Shown here: positions 10,402-20,620 of the stretch, in pieces
Position numbering within the stretch: position 1 is the stretch's first letter
Layout: every line of letters starts with the position of its first letter
Source: Hofstenia miamia
Lineage: Eukaryota > Xenacoelomorpha > Acoela > Hofsteniidae
NCBI GenBank assembly: GCA_900660155.1
Contig: CABFPE010000602.1
Span: 285,865 to 325,213 of the forward strand
Length of the DNA stretch: 39,349 nucleotides
Reading direction: 5' to 3'
The notes under the pieces: model-generated
What the model was told of the DNA's origin: nothing
What the model saw: the letters and a program-made list of their open reading frames with translations, nothing else
The model's database searches: none
Program-made: the position numbers and the translations under genes

Positions 10402-11265
10402 AGACTTGTCAACGAGCCGACATTTCCAAGCTCGGCTCGGCTCGCTTAAATTTTGTGTAAGTTCAGCTCGGATCAGCACATAAAATCTTTAAATGAAGCT
10501 CGTTTTAGCTCGGTATTTTTTTAAAAAATATTGTGCTCAAAGAATTTTTTACATAGCTCTTCCTATTATTTAATAAACATTTCTTAAATAAGATTATAGG
10601 AGAGCCATACTTACTGCAAAAAACAAGAAAAATCTCCATAGTCAAATTAACAAACAGAACTAGAAACTTTATCGTGCGTATCCGCCTATATAACAAAACA
10701 AACAATGTATAATCCACACATTCTACAAGTTTTTTGTTATTGTGTGCTTTAGTAAGTACATGTGACAGACAAGCTAATACATTCCATGCATAGTTTAATA
10801 AATCTGCACTTCAAAATATTCAATTTTGATCTCCAGCACCTTTTCATGAAAAATGTGATTTAAATAAAAAAAATCCGATTTTAGTGATTTTAAATAAAAT
10901 TCGGATTTTTCGCAGTGGTAAAACGAAATTGTAGGAACTTTGACCCTAACTTTTTTGGAAACTACAATGCAGAATAAACGAGCGAAAATGCAACTGTAAA
11001 CAAAACCGTTAAAAATGGCGTTTTACGTTAACATGACCATAAACCAAACTACTGACTTGAACTCGGAATTAGTTCACGAACAAATGTTAACGGTGAAGTT
11101 TACGTTAACGCGTGTTTTTTACGCATATTGTTACAGTATATTTAACGTATTTTATGGCGTCATGTTGCAGTTGATTATTATAAATAGCTTTGACGCTTTT
11201 CACTTCTCAACATTTTTTTTTAATTATATTTATGCAAGAGAATTTATTAGAGTATGCAACGTTTG

Positions 11266-11342
11266 AGCTGCTTAATTAATCCTTAATTAATAATTAATTA
11301 ATTAATAATGCTTAATTAATTAATATATATATACATATATAT
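11266..11342. repeat. TTAATTAA / TA low-complexity tract
   Basis: A run built from TTAATTAA words merging into TATATATATACATATATAT. It sits at the inner edge of the left arm of the long-TIR element. No function is inferred. Confidence 0.7.
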
Positions 11343-11564
11343 TCGCCGTTTGTAACAATATTCGTCCTTTGTAACCAAAAATTTTTTTATATTAATGATT
11401 TTGCAATTTTAACAGTTTCTTAATCATATGCATTACATTAGTGCCCATTCCATTTATTAGAGCCAATGCCTTCCATAGTTGATTAATTTCTTGGCTACAG
11501 CAAACTCGAAAGTTTTGAACTTCAATAACAATATAATATTGTTAAGTACATAGTAATCAAAGGT

Positions 11565-11870
11565 ATTATACCATATCCTATAAATCTTTAAAGAAATTTA
11601 GTAGATGTAGTTTTTAATTTGGAAGCTAATGAACTAGGTTCGAAGTCGATCCAAGCATTATTCACTGAGATATTAACGATTATTCCCCAAAATATAGGAT
11701 CATGCCGGTATAGTGGGTTGTTAAATGAAATTTCAAAAAAAAACAAAGTAGTCCATAGCCTATGCATCTTTAAAGGACTTTAGTAGATGTAGTTTTCAAT
11801 TTGGAAGCTAATGAACTAGGTGTGAAGTTGATCCAAGCATTTTTGCTGAGAAATTACAAACGACGAATAT
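11565..11870. repeat. Two diverged direct repeats of about 120 bases
   Basis: The block at about 11570-11690 recurs at about 11750-11870: both contain TTTAGTAGATGTAGTTTT, AATTTGGAAGCTAATGAAC and GATCCAAGCATT in the same order and spacing, with scattered differences. They are spaced about 183 bases apart, inside the interior of the long-TIR element. They may be remnants of a satellite-like or duplicated segment. Confidence 0.65.
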
Positions 11871-12416
11871 CTGTGAAAACCAGCAAAAAAAATTTTTTTT
11901 CATTTTAAATTTTTAGACCCATTAATCCAGTAGGATATATTGTTGAGAGGGTACTGAAATTGCCCATTGTCTGCATATTTTTGCTGACCTCAACATTTTT
12001 CAACACAAGTTCAGCAAAATATCCTATTTATAATAAGATTGCACCAATAAAATGAATCGATACAATTTTGTTCTATATTTTCTTATGATAGAAATTGTTG
12101 TGCACAATATATTTATTTCCCCTGTGCTACTCGATTTGCAGAAAAATGCAACATGGGGAATAAAATGAACTAAATAAGAAACAAAAAATATTTCAGAAAA
12201 AAATATTCTAGTACTACTCTCTGACATGTTTTATTATGGACTTCTAGTGAAATTATGGAAATGCATCAAAATCAGACATTAATATTTTTATAAGACATAA
12301 ATGCAATATGATCGCAGAATCAATTTTTATTAAGAAGCAGAAAACTAAATACCAAGTTTCATCAAACTTTTCATTTGTTTTAGTTTGTTTTGATTATTTT
12401 AATGACTTGTAAATTT

Positions 12417-12437
12417 TATATATATATATATATATAT
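12417..12437. repeat. (TA)n microsatellite
   Basis: About ten uninterrupted TA units inside the long-TIR element. Similar TA runs lie at 16851-16875, 28074-28110 and 31889-31917. Confidence 0.9.
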
Positions 12438-13310
12438 CGAATTTTTATGCATAACTATTAAATCGCATTTAGAGAGTATTTCCCACAAATATAAATATAA
12501 AAAATTTAAAGTCTGCATACTCTTAAAAAACTCATTTGCTTAAATATATTAAAAGAATGTGTAAAACTATTGGTAAAATCAACTGAAACATGACCTACGT
12601 TAAATATACGATAAAAAATGCGAAAAAACACGAGTTTAACATAAACATCACCGTTAACATATAATCACGATTTTATTCCGAGTGCAAGTCAATGATTTGG
12701 TTTACGGTCATGTTAACGTAAAACGTCATTTTTAACAGTGTTTACAGTTGCATTTTCACTTGTTAACGTATTGAATTTGGATCAAAGTTTATGGAGTTAA
12801 AACTGGTAACACAAACATTGAAAATATGAATGGAATGCCTCATAGAGAAAACTGATTATTTTCAGCTTTCAAAGTAGGTATATTGTTGTAGTTATTGACA
12901 ATATGAGCTTAACATGCATCCAAACCCGACCCGACTCGTAACATAAATTTCGATTCTCAACATTTAAAGGCTTAGACCTCACTCTAAGCAAATGGTGATT
13001 AACATCAATTACTTTCTGATACTATCGATAACTATATCATCATTGGCATTACATAACATAAACTATAAACTTGCTTTGCCTAAAAATAGGCTCGTTTTGG
13101 GCTCGTTATATATCAAATACTGTGCTCAAGCTCGGCTCGGCTCGTTGACAAGTCTTCATTACATAACATCTTCAAACCTTTTCCAACTAAGTGATGATTA
13201 AGATCTGTAACACTTTGATCAATTACTATAAGTTTGCTTGACATTTCTCGTGCTCCATACGCAAACCCTACCCGAAACCCGATATCGGAGCGTTTTCAAC
13301 CTTCCAATTA

Positions 13311-13602
13311 AGGAAGTGATCCAAATTCAATACGTTAACAAATGAAAATGCAACCGTAAACAACAATTCTAGCTTCAAATGTCTGCATACGCTTAATAAA
13401 TTAATTTGCATAGATATATTTGAAGAAATGTGCAGAACCTACATGTGTCAAAGTTATTTGAATTAACATTTGCGGAAAAAACACGCCTTTAACGTAAACT
13501 TCATCTTTAGCGAACTTATTTTGAGTGTAATTTAACGATTTGGTTTACGGTCATGTTAACGTAAAACAGTGTTGTTAACGTATTGAATTTGGATCACTTC
13601 CC
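13311..13602. mobile_element. Harbinger-like MITE
   Basis: A 292-base element whose ends are almost perfect inverted repeats of about 30 bases (left AGGAAGTGATCCAAATTCAA; right, read inward, GGGAAGTGATCCAAATTCAA, continuing to ACGTTAACAA on both sides). It is flanked by TTA at 13308-13310 and 13603-13605, the usual 3-base target-site duplication of PIF/Harbinger elements. No coding capacity. Its interior shares GGTTTACGGTCATGTTAACG with the arms of the element at 10934-12790, so it is a short relative of it. Superfamily assignment rests on the TTA duplication and is moderate. Confidence 0.7.
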
Positions 13603-13639
13603 TTATCGTAAAAATAACTACATAAAATACCATGGGATC

Positions 13640-14625
13640 TCTAGCGACCCTATGCTTGTTATTCTGGTGTTAAATATTATTTCCAAATGCTTATGATTTT
13701 AAAGTCTTAATAAGATTACCAGAAAATGCTGAGTGATCTGCAAGACAAATCTAGATGCATGTCCTACTTCTAAACCGCGACCAGATGCACCTGTGTAGAG
13801 TTCGAAGTTTGAGATATATGCAGAGTTCAATTCACAACACACCCCTGCTCTCATTCCAAATTTTCAAGATTATTTAATGTAAACTCGAAATGAGCAGTCA
13901 CCTCAAAACGTTACTAGCTACTCATCAACACAGGCGGGTTCACCAGCTTTGTAGTTGCTGTGAGAGAAGGAAGTTAGCTTGTCATTAATAATAAAAATTG
14001 GCGTCGTTGTGTCCCCTTGACTTTTTTCTGCGCGATCAATTCTTAATTAAAATTGGAGGACACATCCCAAAACCAGAAATCTGATTTATTCCATGTAATT
14101 ATCGAGGAATAGGCGGTACTTAGCTGTTCCAGAAATGTTGCTTTATAGCCTCTTTCCAGTAGTATGAGTCAAAGGTAGGCATTTAACTCAAGTCAATCAA
14201 TTCTTCTGGAGAACCCAGATCCCTTTCTCATTTCTGCATTTTATAATAATATCCAAAATCTCATTTTTGAAAAGCAGAAGTAAGCATTTATAGGGATGTT
14301 TGAATGTTTCATGACATGACGTGTTGGTCCAGCAGCTTCTCTGAGGATGTTTGTACTTCCAAGTCTACCTTGTGAATCCAGACTAGGAATGTTTCTCCAT
14401 AACTTGCCATCGTTTGAAGTAACCTGATTTGCTGTATTATAAAAAGATGATTCATCTGCAGGTTCTCAATACTTGTGACTTTTTAATGCAGAAGTATGTT
14501 GTTATCTTCAACATCACTCATGTAGGCAATTTGCCTTCTCGTCTTCTGAATTCCCTCCAAACTCATCATCACTCTCATTAAGTATTCTAAATAAGACTAG
14601 CTCAGATGCACACCGTTTAGCCATA
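13640..14625 (-). pseudogene. Degenerate piggyBac transposase (second lineage)
   Basis: Reading the minus strand in several frames gives a recognisable piggyBac transposase order. It starts with an ATG at 14623-14625 and an acidic segment (RILNESDDEFGG), then DGKLWRNIP and a motif NILREAAGPT typical of the pre-catalytic region. Then comes VDE followed by GDCSFRVYIK, which corresponds to the first catalytic Asp and the FRVYMPSKP block of the family, and then GMRAGVCCELNSAYISNFELYTGASGRG in pieces. Many stops and frameshifts separate these blocks. It differs from the 6.6-8.9 kb copy at nearly every position, so it is a distinct and older family. Ends and TTAA were not identified. Confidence 0.65.
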
Positions 14626-14639
14626 ATAGTAAAATATAA

Positions 14640-15160
14640 AACATAATTAGGTGTGTAGCGTTCACGGTGAATCAACGAGATGTGATTGTGAAAAACATAT
14701 TACTAATATTAGTACTGTTCTAGCTAATGAAGAATAAGTAGACACACAGGCAACATGTAACATGCACTTGTAATGCATACATGATGTAAAGGGACATCAA
14801 TTGTCTACACAAACATAGAATAATCATGACGAGCAGCTAATTCAACTGATTTAAGGTAGGAATATATCAACTAATGTTATAGGTATTTCAACTATTTTGA
14901 ATGTCTGTTCTTGTTGATTGTACCATCCTTTGAAATAGAATTTTAATCAAACTCAAACTATTTATATAATGCTATGTTAGGGTTGCTAATGACCCCATTG
15001 GTATGTAACGGTGCATTTTTTAAAATTGCTTCTAAATAAATTATTACTAGTGACTCTAAAACTATTTTGCCACAAGCTAAAGAAAATATACATGCAATTT
15101 TTATCATAGAACTTTTGATTTCATAAAAAAAATTAGAACACAACTATTGACATTTGATTA
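14640..15160. other. Gene-free stretch
   Basis: Roughly 520 bases between the decayed piggyBac and the next MITE, with nothing I can support. A minus-strand frame of 61 codons at 14958-15143 has no motif. Confidence 0.45.
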
Positions 15161-15472
15161 ATTGGGCACCTGGTTAGTGCAAAATAAATGTTGACCTTAA
15201 CCGGCCGTTGGATGTAGTCAGCCGTTAGTCGGCCATTTTTACTACAACTAAGTGAAATACTGCAACTGTCAATGGCATCATTAAAACATGCTCATAGTTA
15301 GAACAATTAAGAAAATATTTAGTTTTAAAAACAAAAATACAAATAAAAATCATGGAAATAAATTGCTCATCATAATGTTCAGAAATGAATCTTAGCCCGA
15401 ATTTTGGCCATAGTCGGCCGGGGTTACTCCCGGCTAACGGCTAAGCCGTGGCCGCAGTGCACTACACCCAAT
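15161..15472. mobile_element. MITE-like element with GC-rich inverted ends
   Basis: Left end ATTGGGCACCTGGTTAGTGC, right end (read inward) ATTGGGTGTAGTGCACTGCG: the first bases and the TAGTGCA block agree with small gaps. Further inward both sides carry GGCCG-rich repeats: AACCGGCCGTTGGATGTAGT and CAGCCGTTAGTCGGCCA on the left, and CGGCTTAGCCGTTAGCCGGG with CGGCCGACTATGGCCA (reverse complement) on the right. The interior is A+T-rich and noncoding. The target-site duplication is unclear. It is most likely a short non-autonomous DNA transposon, possibly hAT-like by its subterminal repeats, but that is a guess. Confidence 0.45.
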
Positions 15473-15899
15473 GTCACTCTCTATATTTGATTTGAAAGAT
15501 TATTTCAGCAATTAGTGGTTGATTTTTTAAAATTTATTAGTTAAACTTGTAGAAAGATTTTATAAAAAAATTGAAATGTATGTCACTAGTTTGCTATTTC
15601 TGATGGATTAATGTGAGGCATCGATACTGAAGTGTTTCTGTGTTTAACAAATTTATTATAGTAACGCGATATAAATTTTTAAAAGAAAACGTAAATCAAC
15701 AATTGCACACGTTAATTAGCAATGTACTTTTATATTTCCTTGTGCATTTTTTATTCCCACTGCTGAGATTCGTGTGGAGAGAAGCATATTGCAAAATAAT
15801 TTAACGAATTTGTTTCCATAGCAGCTAAATTATTTCAAATTGGTTGAATTGAGAAAGTAGTCAATTATTTTACACAGCAGAAATGAAAAGCTTACTTTC
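15473..15899. other. Gene-free stretch
   Basis: About 430 bases upstream of the candidate gene start at 15900. A+T-rich; no TATA-like promoter could be separated from background. If the candidate gene is real, its promoter would lie here. Confidence 0.4.
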
Positions 15900-17524
15900 A
15901 TGATGTCTTTTCGCAAACTGGAACGACAGAAACGTACACTGGACAGTTCTAGTGCTGATGATGACACCGTTAGTACAGAGTCAGCAGATTCTGTGAAACC
16001 GACTGCGAAGGTTGAAGATGTCAAGCAAGCAGAATGCATTGTTAACAATGATACATCAATAAGCAAAGAATGGAAGGAATTTAGAGAAAACCACATGTGT
16101 TATGCAATTCATAACAGTCTAGTAAGTATTTTACATATTTCCTATAGCCCTGTAATAATTTAATCAGCTCTCCTTCCAAATGTAATTTTAAAATTTAATC
16201 TCTAAGAACAGGGCTATCATATCATTCTTGATAAGTATCAGTTTTGTCATCTATGGAATAGATCAAACTATAAAGGAAGTAATAGTGTAAAATAACGTGA
16301 TAGCACAGTAAATTAATACTCAATTACAAAAAATTAAGTTAAATTGCATTGTTTACTGTAACATTTAATATATTGTCAAAATTCAATTTTTTTAATTTAC
16401 AAATATTAACTTTGAGATTATTTGAAAAATGTAGAAGTACATGTATTTTTTCAAAAAATATTTAAGAAATATCATTCAAGACAAGCATCTAAAATATTTT
16501 TCACAATGTATTTAAGGTAGGCAATGGACAATGAGAGGGACAGAATTTATCGTCAAATCATTAGTTCAAAATATCTAAAATATTTGCGACTAGCAATTAA
16601 AATGATGAAATTAGAACAATTAAGGCTCTTTCTTTAATTTCGATTAAATTTGATATTCAGGCCAAAATGTGCCAGCAAAGGAAAAACGCTATCCTTATAT
16701 ATTATGCAAAAAATGGAAAGATTTAAAAGGTTATTTCTCTTTATGATAAAGCTAGCATAAATAATGAATGAGTTCGTTATGGCTTTCAATTGGTAAAACT
16801 AATTGCTTATTCACATTAGCAGCAACGGAGTTTCTGTCTGAAGTTTAAGATATATATATATATATATATATATATCAGGTTTAATTCCCAATATATGCAT
16901 CGAAAATTAATTCAATAATTCGTATTGCGTTTACAATACATTTGTCAGCAGAAAAAAAACAGGTATTGTCAGTTCATTGAATAAGCTCATAGATAGTATA
17001 AATGTTCACAACAATGGTAAACAGCGCTAAACAATCAAGCTAAAGAAAACGCTTATATAAAATATGTAATGATGAAATTTCGGATACGAATTTTTGTCAT
17101 TGCTGTTGCTGTGGTAAAGATATCCATTGGATTTAATAAACAACAACCGACAGTACTGGTCAGCGTAATCAATAATATTGCATTGTTCTGTAATGATTGC
17201 ACTAATGGTGGTTTTCTTGTTTTCGGTGAACAAATGCTTCTCGATTTCTCTCAGTCTCAAATTGACAAATGTATCAGTGTTTTGGAAAACAGTTTGATTG
17301 AAGTGAAGAAGAGTATTTCTGACATTAATAAATGTTTGCAGGAAAATGTTGCACAGTCAACTCAGATTCGTTCTCATCAAAAGAACGTTGTAAAGGAACT
17401 CAATGGATCTGGCCAACAGGAAGGTATATATCGATTGCTATCTATGTTTTGCAATTGCATTGAGGCTGCAAAGGAAATTGCTAAACATTTTGAACAGACA
17501 ATGTCTATGAACACTTCTACTTAA
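15900..17524 (+). CDS. Possible two-exon gene, small unknown protein
   Basis: A first exon of 74 codons starts at tandem ATGs (15900 and 15903) and ends at 16121 before a consensus GTAAGT donor. It encodes a Ser/Thr/acidic-rich N-terminus (LDSSSADDDTVSTESADS), then KEWKEFRENHMCYAIHNSL. An acceptor (pyrimidine-rich TTTCTCTCAG ending at 17254) leads, in matching phase 0, into SQIDKCISVLENSLIEV and a helical, probably coiled-coil region to a stop at 17522-17524 (tail FEQTMSMNTST). The product would be about 163 residues. I do not recognise the family. The open frame also extends 5' of the acceptor from 17069, so an unspliced reading exists. Immediately 3' a LINE fragment begins. An alternative donor (GTATAT at 17424) would imply further exons. 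Evidence is the splice-site phase match and the low motif content is against it, so confidence is low. Confidence 0.35.
16851..16875. repeat. (TA)n microsatellite
   Basis: About twelve TA units within the proposed intron of the candidate gene at 15900-17524. Confidence 0.9.
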
Positions 17525-17542
17525 GATCTTGGTTTTTTAACC

Positions 17543-19433
17543 TATCGATCAGAATGATGTGTATCTTCTTGAAGGATACACTACTCCTTGGGAAGTACAT
17601 CAACATTTATCTGATTTCAACGTAAAAAAGTCGATGGGAAGTGATGGTATCCCCACGAGATTATATAAAGAAGCTTCAATTTTTATTGCGGAACCATTAT
17701 GCAACATTATTAACTCAGTTCTTCAGCAAAAATGTTTTCCTCATAGATGGAAAAGTAGTGATATTATGCCATTACCCAAAGTCGCCCAGCCTAACATAGA
17801 AGATCTACGTCCTATATCGCTCCTCCCTATGCCAGAGAAGTTACTCGAAAGGGTTATCCTCAAATTTTCAAACAATGCTTAATCTCAAAAGTTGACTGCA
17901 ACCAATACGCGTACATTCCTAATTCGTCAGCTACTATCGCCTTAATCAAAATTGTTGACACTATCACGTAGTTACTTGACAAAGGTGCGCAAGCTGTTTT
18001 ATTGCAAACATTTGACATGAGCAAAGCCTTTAACTGTGTTTCACATGACTTGATTCTAAAACACTTATACGATCTACATTTACCAATACCCTTTATTAGG
18101 CTTATGAATTCATATTTATTCAACCGTTTCTTCAGAGTTAGAATTGCAGGTTGCCACAGCAAGTTTTACAATATCAATTCCGGAGTCACCAGGGTTCACT
18201 CATTGGATCTTTCCTATTCATTTTATTTATGAATACACTCCAAGTTCCATCTAACTCCACCGGGCTTTTCAAATTCGCAGATGATATGACAACGGTCACT
18301 CCTGTATATGGCGGTTGTTTTGAATCTGAATTTGAAAATATCTACAACTGGGCTATTTCCTATAGAATGAGATTAAATACGCGCAAGTCTAAACAAATGC
18401 TGATTCGATCTAAAATACATACAGTCCTCCCAGATAATCTTGATATAGATGAACAGATTAAAATTAGTGAATTGTGGATATCATCTACCTTGAAGTGGAA
18501 TTTTCACATAAAATATATTGTGAAAAAATCGTCTCAACGACTGTTCATTCTATATACACTAAAAAGATACGTTGATAAAGATTATTTATANCGTACATTC
18601 CTAATTCGTCAGCTACTATCGCCTTAATCAAAATTGTTGACACTATCACGTAGTTACTTGACAAAGGTGCGCAAGCTGTTTTATTGCAAACATTTGACAT
18701 GAGCAAAGCCTTTAACTGTGTTTCACATGACTTGATTCTAAAACACTTATACGATCTACATTTACCAATACCCTTTATTAGGCTTATGAATTCATATTTA
18801 TTCAACCGTTTCTTCAGAGTTAGAATTGCAGGTTGCCACAGCAAGTTTTACAATATCAATTCCGGAGTCACCAGGGTTCACTCATTGGATCTTTCCTATT
18901 CATTTTATTTATGAATACACTCCAAGTTCCATCTAACTCCACCGGGCTTTTCAAATTCGCAGATGATATGACAACGGTCACTCCTGTATATGGCGGTTGT
19001 TTTGAATCTGAATTTGAAAATATCTACAACTGGGCTATTTCCTATAGAATGAGATTAAATACGCGCAAGTCTAAACAAATGCTGATTCGATCTAAAATAC
19101 ATACAGTCCTCCCAGATAATCTTGATATAGATGAACAGATTAAAATTAGTGAATTGTGGATATCATCTACCTTGAAGTGGAATTTTCACATAAAATATAT
19201 TGTGAAAAAATCGTCTCAACGACTGTTCATTCTATATACACTAAAAAGATACGTTGATAAAGATTATTTATACTCCATTTTCATGGGTCTGATATGGAGT
19301 ATTTTGGACTATGCTTGTCAAGTTTTTGTTAAATTACCAATGTATCTGAATAACGATCTGCAGAGGTTGATCAATCGTTCTTATCGTATAACCTATGGTA
19401 ATAAAGACGGAGCGTTTCAGATTGATGTGTAGC
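17543..19433 (+). pseudogene. Non-LTR retrotransposon reverse transcriptase, broken
   Basis: Plus-strand frames give the ordered motifs of a CR1/jockey-type LINE reverse transcriptase, the enzyme that copies element RNA at its insertion site. The order is KKSMGSDGIPTRLYKE, WKSSDIMPLPKV with DLRPISLLP (motifs 1-2a), DMSKAFNCVSHDLILKHL (motif A with its Asp), the SH-QGSLIGSFLFILF block (motif B), FADDMTTV (motif C, catalytic Asp pair) and NTRKSKQMLI (motif D). The thumb region (ISSTLKWNFHIKYI, LDYACQVF) follows to 19433. It is inactive: a frameshift near 17870-17890, a TAG near 17970 and a frameshift near 18185-18200 interrupt it. Bases 18592-19272 repeat 17910-18590 around the N at 18591. No endonuclease is seen upstream and the C-terminal part decays after 19433. 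Confidence 0.85.
17910..19272 (+). repeat. 681-base direct duplication split by one N
   Basis: Bases 17910-18590 and 18592-19272 appear identical, period 682 including the N at 18591. Each copy contains the same FADD motif and the same stops and frameshifts. Shared inactivating mutations in both copies point to a join of overlapping contig ends rather than an ancient tandem duplication. Confidence 0.85.
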
Positions 19434-19579
19434 ACAGTCATTGCTATGAAGCTGCTTAACAAGGTCATACAAGTTGGTCACCCCTGAACTCACTTATTCC
19501 TAGAAGGCACTATTACTCCGGCAAGTTCGTTACACTAAAATGGTCTGGTGTGTCATGCTGAGCTACTCAAAACTTTTAA

Positions 19580-20292
19580 TGATCCTGATTTGAAAAGCGC
19601 TGGAGGGCAGTTTATGCAAATTCTGAAGGCACGGTTATCAAGCAATTTTTCTTGCGATGTGTACAAGTGGTTTAAGTTGCTTGATCCACCAATTATTTAG
19701 AGAACTGCGATGTCTGTTGATAATAAGATAGGCAGGTGCTTGGGCTGAGCGACGAGGTGACGTGGCGTCCGATTCTGGTAATTTTTCTGCTCAAGTAGGG
19801 CAATTTATTATCCGTGAAATGCAATCTGTTGACGAAACTGTGTTACTTGAAAGCCAATTTATGGGAAAAAAGGCATCTACATGGTGTGAGCTGTACATAT
19901 TCGCTATTTCACTTGGCAACGCCGTGTCATCAGTAACTGATGTAGAGCGAAGTTTTTGGACTGAGGCGCGGATTTTTACGAAACTGCGTTCACGTATGAA
20001 TGAAAGTCGAACAGAATCTCAACTTTTTCTAGCCAGAAGTTTTGATAAGATACAGGCTGTTCGCGATGACAAGAAGATTGCAAAGAAGTGAACCCGTTTT
20101 GAAAGTATAATAAACAAGTATCCGCGTAGTGATGACGCAATGCAAACTGAGAGCTGCAATGATGGCTGGAATTGCAACATATGTCAACGTAAATATACTA
20201 AAGGGCTACAATGTCGAATGTGCGATAATTGGGCTCATGTTAAGCGCGGCATATGGGGCCAACGATTCTTTTATTGTAACGACTGTAGTTAG
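19580..20292 (+). pseudogene. hAT-like C-terminal region followed by a PHD-like finger
   Basis: The frame 19762-20091 ends in a segment resembling the hAT transposase dimerisation domain: LYIFAISLGNAVSSVTDVER, SF..ARIFTKLRSRM, then SQLFLARSF (the family pattern is VERSFS, K/RTKLRS, LL). Upstream in another frame, 19580-19680, RLSSNFSCDVYKWFKLLDPP may be part of the same protein. After a TGA at 20089-20091 the same frame continues to 20292 and encodes CNICQRK, LQCRMCDNWAH and FYCNDC, a PHD-type C4HC3 spacing in which the Cys after the His appears to be Arg (HVKRG). So a hAT-like tail and a PHD finger sit in one frame, broken by one stop. Alternatives are two unrelated remnants side by side, or the PHD finger belonging to a LINE ORF1. 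Confidence 0.45.
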
Positions 20293-20620
20293 GTTTGGAT
20301 AACAGAAAAAAATAATTTTTGTTTAACCTGTTACTTTTTGCAGTTCTATTCTAATCTACCTTTATTGATGTCTATACCTACAACTTAAGGTAAAATTGTG
20401 ACAGTTCTTCTGTTTATCAAAACCCCAATATCACCCAATACCCAATATTTTTTGAAAACCCAATATCCAACCTTGTAAGATCTATGTGTTGGATGAAAAT
20501 TTCGTGTTTTATTAATGCATAAGAAGGGTCCTCAAACAAATATAACTATAGCTTCTACAATTAAAGATCTAAAATAATTTGTGATGAAATAACGCAATGT
20601 TTTAGCACAGACGATGTTGT
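20293..20620. other. Gene-free stretch with CCCAATAT words
   Basis: No gene supported. Between about 20425 and 20470 the word CCCAATA occurs four times (CCCAATATCACCCAATACCC and again AACCCAATATCC), an imperfect short repeat of unknown origin. Confidence 0.45.

Larger units (their letters stand above)
10934..12790. mobile_element. Long-TIR non-autonomous element, nested
   Basis: Two arms of roughly 250 bases (about 10934-11190 and 12555-12790) are imperfect reverse complements. Shared blocks include GAAAATGCAACTGTAAAC, GTTTTACGTTAACATGACC, AAATGTTAACGGTGA (with small changes) and GTATATTTAACGTA. The interior (11190-12555) is noncoding, with a TTAATTAA-rich tract, TA repeats and a tandem repeat. 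The arm sequence recurs in the MITE at 13311-13602, so the two belong to one family. A short plus-strand frame at 11015-11266 lies wholly in the left arm and is an incidental product of the repeat, not a gene. Confidence 0.6.
10402..13157. mobile_element. Outer inverted-repeat element with CTCGG-rich ends
   Basis: The left end starts AGACTTGTCAACGAGCCGA and the right end (13138-13157) is its reverse complement, followed inward on both sides by repeats of the word GCTCG (for example AGCTCGGCTCGGCTCG). The perfect part is about 19 bases. I found no convincing target-site duplication (ACCTAGC on the left, TTCATTAC on the right). No transposase is encoded, so this would be a non-autonomous DNA transposon of about 2.75 kb. 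It contains a second inverted-repeat element (10934-12790), so it may have grown by nested insertion. Superfamily not assigned. Confidence 0.55.

Noticed and set aside
10402..10450. CTCGG words as a possible telomere-like or satellite array
   Set aside because: The words are few and paired with an inverted copy at 13.1 kb, which fits transposon ends.
11015..11266. 83-codon plus-strand frame MAFYVNMTINQTT
   Set aside because: It lies in an inverted-repeat arm and the same sequence in the other arm and in the MITE at 13311-13602 is not open.
11637..11660. GGTTCGAAGTCGATCC as a tRNA T-arm or B box
   Set aside because: No matching A box or cloverleaf around it, and its copy at about 11820 lacks the key bases.
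18592..19433. A second LINE copy in tandem with the first
   Set aside because: The repeated 681 bases share the same stops and shifts and meet at one N, so an assembly overlap explains them.
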